From Silene latifolia (Eukaryota; Streptophyta; Magnoliopsida; Caryophyllales; Caryophyllaceae), in NCBI RefSeq assembly GCF_048544455.1, contig NC_133529.1, positions 58,647,771 through 58,711,770 on the forward strand: a DNA stretch of 64,000 nucleotides, in the 5' to 3' direction. Position 1 is the first letter of the stretch. Every line of letters starts with the position of its first letter. The notes under the pieces are model-generated. The model was not told where the DNA came from. It saw nothing but the letters and a program-made list of their open reading frames with translations, and searched no databases. This document shows positions 56,801 through 64,000 of the stretch, in pieces. The translations under genes and the position numbers were made by a program.

Positions 56801-59800
56801 TTAAGCCTATAACAACTAAGTGAAGGACAAATCAGATGAAAAATTAGGTGAAACTGAAAACACTCCATCTTAAGGAGTAATCCATTGTGTAGCACAGACT
56901 ATTTGTCAAATTCATCTACTCCATCAATTCACCTAAATTTAGAGTTGAAGGCTCTCTTTATTTGTAACGGTCAAAAGGATACTATTAGCATTTAACACAA
57001 TTAAGAGGATAAAATTCCACCGGCCAAAGACCAGTTATTAAAAGTAAAGATCTAAAAAAATTCAAAGTTATAAACTCTGATAGTAAACAAACTACAATTC
57101 AAATATATGTCAGTTGAATACTTTTGAAGCTTTCGACATAAAATAAGTCACCGCTTTTCTTTGTTTTCATGAATTATACAGTGTCTTTCAATATTTCAAC
57201 TTCATTTACTATGAAACAAAGACAAAAAAAAAAAACAACGCACATGCATTACCTCTACAATCTCATTTACAGATAAACATGTTTTTGTACATCACTACGC
57301 CTTGAATACTACTTTATCTTCAAATGTTCCAATGACGATATAACTGATGCTTAGCCGAGGTACCTAGAGAATCATAACAATTGTATTTTAAAATGGTGTA
57401 ATTTGTCCAAAAATCATTTTTTTTTTTGTTAAATAAAGGTTAAGACGGACTCACAAATTAAAAGACTAATAATATGGACGCGCAAACACAATTAAGTGTA
57501 CCTTAACACACAGAAGAGTGATTACACATCCCTTGATGATCGGCCTACAAATTCAAAGATGAACCACGATTAGGACATTAACATATTCACAATTGAAATC
57601 TTTTAAATCTAAAACTCCAAGCAATCTACAAACACAATTACTCACAACTAAACATGAATTTGGACATTAAAATCCTCAATGCTAACCCCACATATACAAA
57701 AGTTATTACCTTGTAGATGGTTATCGATATCGGATTCTTGAATATCTAATTAGGAGAAATAATTATTGTCAATTACAAAACCGCGAAACATTATATAGAT
57801 TAAAAAATTAAAAAGACTACTCAAATGCAATGATTCTAACAAAATCAAAATTTGAAACACTGGTAGATCTAAATTTACCTTGAGAAGATGGCAAAGTAGT
57901 TATTTCACTGACCTAAAGTTATTCATTGGATTAGGAGTATATATGGTTCACTGTAAATGACATAATAATAGCCGACGAATTTCACGTCATAACTCATAAT
58001 CAAGACTATCAAGCTTAAACATATGCATTTTTAACAACTTGAACCGTCTTAAGCTTAAGGCGGGTTGTGCCGTCTTAAGGGGGACTTAGGTTTTGTTTAT
58101 TGGTGGAAAAAAGGAGGGTATTTGTCCTGCAAAAGGGAGCACACAAAAGGAAAATAGAATTATAATTAATTAAGTGCATCCAAAATACAAAAATGTAAAG
58201 TGTAAATATACTAAAATTATTAAATAGAAATGTAACAAATTTAGTGCATCCCAAAATCAGTCCTATGTCATTAGTTTCTTGACAGTGCAAATTAGTGAAA
58301 TAAGGAGCAGTTAGGACGATAATAAGCGTTGCGTATAGCGATCAGAGGAAGGCTACAATCATCAAATATGTAAAATCAATCAAACAATAGCTATTAAATT
58401 AAATTATGCAAAAACATGAGATGAATCAAATAAAATGAATAGAATCATACCCGTTTGTTAACCTGGACCGTAGCACAATATCAAGGTCGTAATGCGGATT
58501 CCGTCCAAATATTGTAGATGATCAATATGCGTAGAAACGGTTGAAAAAATTGAGGAGATAGATAAAGAGTAAAAATATACTATGATGAAGAGTAATAATA
58601 TACAAATGATGTGAGTTAATTGAATTGTTATTAATGTTGGGATCGTTTTTTTAAAGATGAAGGTGGAAAGTACTCCATTAATGGTGACAGCCGTTTTGGG
58701 AAGAGGGAAAGTTTTGTTCCTGTCTTAATTGACCCGCTGCCGCTTGGAAGTCCCGACCCCAAAATCTAACGTGATGTCTAAGGAGTAGGATGTTTGTTAG
58801 ATTTAGACGTTGACACGTGGCGTTCAAGTTTACCCTTTTTATATTATTTATAGATTTGATATCTCCTATATGCTTTCAGTATCCTACCAATGATGTTCAT
58901 CTAATATGTCAAGAACTATTAATTTAAATCTAGCAAGTACTTCGTTTATGTGTCAGGATTTTTTTGGGAAGCCAGCATTTCTGACAGTCTCAGGCCAACT
59001 TAATGCTGAAACATATGCTACAGCTCTTTCTGATGTAATGACTTCCTCTGAGCTGCTCCTCATGTTTGCTCTGCATATCCCCATCTTGCATATTTGATAT
59101 GTTGTTGCCATTCTGCCAGGTATATACGTTTGGCCCTACGTTTCGAGCTGAAAATTCAAACACTTCTAGACATTTAGCTGAATTTTGGGTAATTTATCTG
59201 AAAATTTCATAACATCTTGCAGCTGCCTGTTATGATTTTCCGTTCTGATGTTTGATTCATTGGTTTTAGATGATTGAACCAGAACTAGCTTTTGCGGATC
59301 TCAATGTTGACATGGCTTGTGCCACTGCTTACCTCCAGTATGTAGTATGTTATCGTGCGCACCCCTTGTGATCACATTTCACTAATACATGGATTTTGGA
59401 TGTGATATTGTGAAATACAGATGAACGTGTAGTTTATTTCTTATTTCTTGTGAAGGTGAGGTACATACTTGAAAACTGCAAGGAAGATATGAATTTTTTT
59501 AACACGTGGATTGAAAAAGGCATTATCAAGCGATTGAATGTAAGATATCTTGCTGAACCATGCAAAAAAGTTATTTTTGTGGGACATTAGGCTGATTATA
59601 ATTATATATCACTCCATTTCAATTTTATAAGCCCATTTGACAAGGGTCATTTTAAGAAAATATGTCAAAGTATCATATTGGCCTTGACTTCATATTTTAG
59701 GAGTTTGTTCAATCAAGCTAGAGAGTGTGTAGGCTGTTTAAATATGAATATTAGTGATTTGATTTATTAAAGTTAAGAGAGGCACTTAAAATTTTGGTCA

Positions 59801-62577
59801 TCTTGATATGTACATGAGCATGATAAGAATAAAACCAAGGGAGTATTACCTTCTTTGCGTGTGTTATGAATTTCCTGTTAGATACTTTTGAATTTGATGT
59901 ATGTTACAGCCTAACATTTCTGAAACTATTTGTCATCTGCAGGATGTTGCTGAGAGAGATTTTGTCCATCTAACTTATACAGATGCTGTTGACCTCCTTC
60001 TAAAAGCTAACACAAAATTTGAATTCCCGGTGCGCATTTTCACTACATAATTTTTCAATGAATCTGATTTGTCTCTGTGGTTGGAGAGAATGGAGTGGAG
60101 GGGGAGGGGGAGGATCCATTGGGATGATGAAGTTTGACTGTACTTTTCTTTTGTCTTTTGTCTTTTTTTTGTTTCTTTTACCTTTCTTTCGCTGATTTTT
60201 CCAACATTTTTAATTGAATCTCTTCTTTGTTATCTTTCCGTTATTTTGTTTTCCCCATTCTCTTGGAGTTGTTTCATTTGAAGCTCTTATAAGCTCTCAT
60301 TGAAAAGGCTACATTCTCTTGTGTTGATGATTTTCAATCAGATTTTTTCGCTTCTCTAAATCGGCTCCATGAAGTGCTATTTTACACTATTGTAAAAGGA
60401 TACTCCCTCCATCCCGGTCAATTGTTGTCCTTTGGTGTTGGCACAAAGACCAAGGAAAGAAGATGGGGCCAATTACTAAATGACAAGTGGACCAAATTGT
60501 GTGTGAATGATCAAATTGCTCATCAAGTTCATTCTTAAAATAGAAAGGACAACAATTGACTTGGACACCCCAAAATGGAATAGGACAACAAATGACCGGG
60601 ACAGAGGGAGTACTTGTTTGCCATACACAAACCTTTATTTTCTAGACTATTGTATGTCTGACTTCAGTAAAAAATAGGATTTGTTATGCCATTTAGTTTT
60701 GCTTAATCGTGTATGTTATCTCTATAGGTCAAGTGGGGTTGCGATCTTCAAAGTGAACACGAGCGTTATATTACTGAGAAAGCCTTTGGTGGCTGTCCTG
60801 TAATAATTAGAGACTATCCTAAGGTAAGGATACTTGTTGAGCAGTTGGTTGATTGTGTTTTGTGCCTGTTAGTTTATGATGAAGCTGAAAACGGTTTAAA
60901 ATGCGGCATTCAGAATATAAAGGCATTCTATATGCGGGAAAATGATGATGGGAAGACTGTTGCGGCTATGGATATGTTGGTTCCAAGGGTAATTCTCTAT
61001 ACCTGTCTAATTTTATTTATTACACTAACATACCGTAAGCTACGTCACCTTATCGTCACATGGCTATGACACTTGGACATTTCAATTCAAGAAAAAATCA
61101 CATGTAGAGTTTCATACATAGTTGAGTCTTACACTTGGATTTACAGTTATGCACACTCGAACCTGCTCATAGTTCTAAAGTCTGAGTAATATACACTACA
61201 CTTTAACCATCCTGATAGCAAATTCAAGAACATGAAGAATGACGTAGATCCGTAGATGATAACTACTTCAATTCAATGTCATATCAAAGTTCGTAGTGGT
61301 TGGGGTCTTTTACTCACCTACTACTACATAATCTGTATATTTTAAATTATTTGATGGTGTTGAGTAGTCTTGGCCAGGTAAAACGTTCTCCAACATAGTT
61401 ATTTGTGAATTCTGCTTTCTGAAAATGGAACATCCTTTGAACTTTTGAATATAGTGGAGAATCCTGGAGATAAATAAGGCATATATTTATAAGGTCGTCA
61501 CTAAAGATAATCTAGTGGGAGTTCAATGGTAAAGCCGCGTACCTCTCTCCACCATAAGTTTGAATCCTTGAGGTTGAGTTTTGAGGTTGTTTTGAACCGG
61601 GAGAGAGAGGGTTCAGGCTGTGAGATTTTTTTTCAGTTGGTATTTCATAAGACGGGCATATCTGATTTAACCTTAAAACGGGTCAAATTGTACCCCATTT
61701 AGATTGATGGGACAAGCTTTTTGCTAGTCCTAGGCATTCTACTTTTGTCTCATCTGACCTGTTTTAAGTTTAAACGGATAATGCCCGTTTTAAACTAGAA
61801 TTTGTGATTTTTCTTCCCTGTCACATTAGGATCCTATTAGGCCCCCATTTGGCAGTTCCTCCGATACTTGTAGTCGATGGTCATAAATGGATCAGTCTTT
61901 TGACTTTGAAATACATGTGTACGACAGGTAGGGGAGCTTATTGGTGGAAGTCAAAGAGAAGAGCGACTTGATTTCCTTGAAAACCGTTTGGATGAACTGA
62001 ACCTTAACAAGGAAAGCTACTGGTGGTACCTTGATCTACGTCGTTATGGGTCAGGTTAGCTTCCAGTGTTTTGTTTACTACTCAGATACACAGTACATAA
62101 CATTCAAATGTCAAAGAAATGGATTTGTCGATGAGACCTATTGGCATATTAATGCCAAGGGTTGTGAGGAAAATGTAAAAAAAATCCAGGGTTGTGACGA
62201 CCTTGACTGTGAATGTTTTGGCTAGTCAGTAGTGGCCAAATAAAAATAAATTGATTGATGGTTAGTATATAAAAATATGTTAAAATGGTAGAATAATTTC
62301 TTAATCAACAACCCAAGAATGAAAGATTGTTTACTTTCAAAAAAAAAAAAAGAATGAAAGATTGTTGATGAAGATGGTCGGCCTAAAACTTTGTGGTATG
62401 TTAATTGCTATGAGTTGCGTGTTTAGAGTCATATTTGATACACAAATTCTATGATCTGCAGTACCTCATGCCGGATTCGGACTCGGTTTTGAGAGGCTCG
62501 TTCAGTTTGCAACGGGGATTGATAACATAAGAGATGCAATACCGTTTCCCCGCTCACCTGGCTCTGCTGAATTCTGA
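50834..62577 (+). CDS. SYNO: Asparagine--tRNA ligase, organellar (15 exons)
   Basis: Class IIb synthetase charging tRNA-Asn in chloroplasts and mitochondria. Exons: 50834-51187, 51296-51364, 51950-52060, 53409-53513, 54175-54312, 54711-54791, 58957-59034, 59120-59188, 59270-59344, 59456-59539, 59943-60029, 60728-60823, 60914-60988, 61928-62054, 62462-62577. All junctions are GT-AG and the frame is open throughout, giving 554 residues (the Arabidopsis protein is close to this). Residues 1-~55 are Ser/Leu/Pro/Arg-rich with almost no acidic residue, a typical transit peptide. The OB-fold anticodon-binding domain follows ([19 protein letters not shown]). Motif 1 is around [12 protein letters not shown], motif 2 is [26 protein letters not shown] and motif 3 is GFGLGFERL. 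Start 50834 gives [10 protein letters not shown]; an in-frame Met at 50768 would add 22 Ser-rich residues. Thirteen of 14 introns are phase 0. Clearly Asn- not Asp-type by overall sequence. Confidence 0.95.
52630..53280. other. Intron 3 stretch resembling a degenerate LTR
   Basis: About 650 bp inside intron 3 with an LTR-like feel (GGGCAGCGGAAT near one end, TATATAGGCAGCC in the middle), but no defined ends or duplication. May be an old copia solo LTR. Confidence 0.3.
55450..55551. repeat. Tandem duplication, 2 x 51 bp
   Basis: Two units starting CGTGAAATTCACGGGA; the start is itself a palindrome (CCGTGAAATTCACGG). The second unit differs at a few bases. Confidence 0.8.
55805..55813 (+). repeat. 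Target site duplication ATTTAGTCT, left
   Basis: Repeated at 56565-56573. Nine bases, or eight if the terminal base belongs to the element. Confidence 0.8.
55814..56564. mobile_element. TIR element in intron 6, possible gene-capture type
   Basis: 751 bp with ends TGTGTTACT and AGTAACACAG and subterminal GACACG/CGTGTC words in both orientations. An exact 8-9 bp target duplication fits hAT (8) or Mutator-like (9). No transposase. Near 56260-56310 it contains C/T-rich sequence, then ATGGCGCCCAG followed by GTAATC, which looks like a 5' untranslated leader, start codon and splice donor of a plant gene. That reading is inference. Confidence 0.75.
56565..56573 (+). repeat. Target site duplication ATTTAGTCT, right
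   Basis: Pairs with 55805-55813. Confidence 0.8.
60403..60610. mobile_element. Stowaway-type MITE in intron 11
   Basis: 208 bp with inverted ends CTCCCTCCATCCCGGTCA and its near-complement TGACCGGGACAGAGGGAG, flanked by TA on both sides. This is the signature of Stowaway (Tc1/mariner) MITEs. Inner repeats ATTGTTGTCCT/AGGACAACAA extend the inverted ends. Confidence 0.95.
61509..61640 (+). mobile_element. Possible old tRNA-derived SINE in intron 13
   Basis: AGTTCAATGGTAAAGCC resembles an A-box region and AAGTTTGAATCC a B box 30 bp later; ends in a T-rich run. No clear duplication. Confidence 0.4.
61648..61792. mobile_element. Small MITE in intron 13
   Basis: 145 bp; the left end TAAGACGGGCATATC is mirrored at the right by GATAATGCCCGTTTTA, and the match continues inward for about 40 bp (CTTAAAACGGGTCA/TGACCTGTTTTAAG). 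Hairpin-forming, non-coding. Confidence 0.7.
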
Positions 62578-63251
62578 TTCTTAAGCTCAACATCTTGAAT
62601 TTTTTTAATCGCAAATTAGCAATGTCCTATTGTTTTGTTCCAAATTCATATAGGTGTCTTTCCTTCATACTGTTAAAGAGAGAAAAGCTGGAGATGCAAG
62701 TAGAAAGCATTCCAATCCCGAATGCTATTTTTTATCTGTTTTTGTGTAAAAAAGTTGGTACATTTTATAATGCTGTATGATTTTTTAAAGTAATGAGAAT
62801 CTCATTTAATAAAAGCAGTCTGTTGACAAATTTTGGTTAGTATCACTGAATCATTTACATTTCTTTCATTCCAATTATTTGTTTACTTTGATTAAAAAGA
62901 ATAGAAAAAGGTGAACAAGTAACTGGAGTAGAAGAATATGTTGTGATAAATATACTTATAGTACATTTATAATAAACCAAATGAAATTATACAATTTGCC
63001 TGCAACAAGTCAACAACCTAGCTCTATGCTTACATTAGAAGAAAAAGAAAAAAGGATTTCCAGCTTCTCAACATACATTTGCTGCTGAAGGGAAGATGTG
63101 GGAAGAAGTATATCGGAAAAAAAGGAAAAATAAATTAAAATCTTGTTGACAAACACCGCTTCCTAAACTTGCGCTGATCGGGTTCTTCATGTCTTCTGGT
63201 TTCATACCGAACATGAGATGCAAAACTTGATATTTACAGCACCCTTTTTGG
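62578..63251. other. Convergent intergenic region
   Basis: Holds the 3' untranslated regions of two genes pointing at each other. An AATAAA at 62808-62813 could serve the synthetase gene. No other feature seen. Confidence 0.6.
62808..62813 (+). terminator. Candidate polyadenylation signal of the synthetase gene
   Basis: AATAAA 230 bp after the stop codon, in AT-rich sequence. The canonical plant near-upstream element, but use is not shown. Confidence 0.4.
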
Positions 63252-63717
63252 TCAAAGTTCAACTTCATGGAGATCATCTCCCAAACTGCCTCCACTATTG
63301 TGTAGACTACCTGACGAATGGTTACTAGGCATAAATGAAAGTGGAGAAGCTTTTACCTCGGCTGCCAAAGAGTGCTTATCACTATGGATATCACTCCATG
63401 AAGCTGTACGACGCGAGTGAGGCCCTTCGGGGCTAAACCCGCTTCTCATTGCCCCCTTGTTTGGAATGTTACCAACACTCGGGAACCTCTGCATAGTCCC
63501 ACCGGGTGAAGGTGCTAGGTTTTGGAAGGGGTCGTTTGCGGATATGGAAGCGTTCTGATTTTCACTTTCGGAAACATCATTTCCTTGGTTTTGTGAAGTT
63601 GCAGCGGGAATGAAAAACTTGGCACTCGAAAAACCAGCAGGCTGAGCTGATGGAATTGAGGGTGTTTGGAACACATTTGTGGGCGTGCCACCACCTTTGT
63701 TGAAAGTATCCACATAC
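63252..63717 (-). CDS. Protein transport protein Sec16 homologue, last coding exon
   Basis: Sec16 scaffolds COPII coat assembly at ER exit sites. Only the C-terminal ~155 residues are here; the gene continues past the right edge. The exon starts after a TTTAG acceptor at 63718 with one base completing the codon before YVDTFNKGGG, and ends HEVEL then TGA. YVDTFN, the FFIPA segment, RRTASWSD and the acidic end DDLHEVEL fit the C-terminus of plant Sec16 (MAG5-type) proteins as I remember them. The region is Ser/Asn/Pro-rich and probably disordered. The Met of the open frame at 63740 lies in the intron and is not a start. Confidence 0.8.
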
Positions 63718-64000
63718 CTAAACACAGCAAAAAACATCAACCAAACATCTTAGTTAAGGTTGCACATTATGTTTTAGAAAAAAAAAAAAGATCTTCCTGG
63801 AAGGGGAGAGCACGGAAGGTAATATATTCAAGATAGGCACAGCGCATACAAACCAAGAGGAAGTAACTCTTCATACCCATTATATTGTTCCCTGGTCAAA
63901 TAACATTGACTTTGACCGATATTTTCTTAGGAATTAGGATATACAATAATTACAATTTTTTCAAAAATGACAACGAAATAGTTGGTTTTGATAAATCAAA
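63718..64000 (-). other. Last intron of the Sec16 homologue (partial)
   Basis: Sequence upstream (minus strand) of the last exon; T-rich polypyrimidine stretch before the acceptor, an A-run at 63777-63790 on +. No further exon recognised before the window ends. Confidence 0.6.

Larger units (their letters stand above)
54792..58956 (+). other. Intron 6 of the synthetase gene, 4.2 kb, repeat-filled
   Basis: By far the longest intron; most others are 80-1350 bp. Holds a TIR element (55814-56564), a related small GTGTC-rich patch (about 55000-55180), a 2 x 51-bp tandem repeat and AT-rich sequence. From about 56570 to 58900 I recognise nothing certain. Splice sites at both ends are normal. Confidence 0.75.

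Noticed and set aside
57430..58080. Possible MITE with TTAAGACGG ends in intron 6
   Set aside because: Only a 9-12-bp inverted match, no target duplication seen; too weak to list.
59605..59850. Possible degenerate Stowaway element in intron 10 (CACTCCATTTC ... GGGAGTATTA)
   Set aside because: Ends agree poorly and the TA duplication is unclear.
62031..62225. 64-codon frame overlapping exon 14 of the synthetase
   Set aside because: Starts in the exon in another frame and runs into intron 14; splice sites and homology explain the region.

Overview
Plant nuclear DNA. The evidence is a 15-exon organellar asparaginyl-tRNA synthetase gene with GT-AG introns, the last coding exon of a Sec16 homologue, Ty3-type retrotransposons of chromodomain (Tekay/Del-like) and Athila-like type, a copia-type LTR, a tRNA-derived SINE, a Stowaway MITE and hAT-like MITEs. 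It is a eudicot with a repeat-rich genome. I cannot name the species, and no host gene was found in the first 50 kb.

Layout. Positions 1-50,480 are a nest of transposable elements. Element B (Ty3 type) has the end of its 5' LTR at 1-251 and its 3' LTR at 24146-25504. Its interior was invaded by a scrambled family-A chromovirus block (720-19972, flanked by ATAAT), which holds several LTR copies, two damaged gag-pol copies and a 2.6-kb palindrome of two LTRs facing each other. To its right lie element E (25677-33827, minus strand, complete, no coding capacity, target duplication CTTAT), a hAT-like MITE (33860-34399), and an Athila-like non-autonomous element D (35236-43976, target duplication GCTGC, two long open frames, no polymerase). 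D sits inside an older element F, whose 3' LTR is 44130-45519. F in turn sits inside a copia-type element C (minus strand, LTR 45645-48650). The C LTR carries a B-like solo LTR (target duplication GTTTC) and a SINE (13-bp duplication). Two foldback elements follow at 48651-50470.

Positions 50,500-64,000 are genic. The synthetase gene (50834-62577, +) reads through intact, about 554 codons, with all three class II synthetase motifs. Its introns hold a 751-bp TIR element that may carry a captured gene start, a Stowaway MITE and other small repeats. The Sec16 homologue is transcribed towards it from the right edge (63252-63717, -), so the two genes converge with 674 bp between stop codons.

Main observations. 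(1) Just upstream of the polypurine tract, elements A, B, D, E and F all carry a perfect short hairpin whose loop is AGGA, GGGA or GGA and whose stem sequence differs between families but stays paired. (2) Length differences between sister copies in the A/B region fall mostly at CAG/CTG trinucleotides, which suggests either a methylation-linked sequencing artefact or a real CWG-directed process, so the frameshifts there should not be taken at face value. (3) The A block has the marks of repeated template switching and of an inverted LTR dimer. No RNA genes or CRISPR arrays were recognised.
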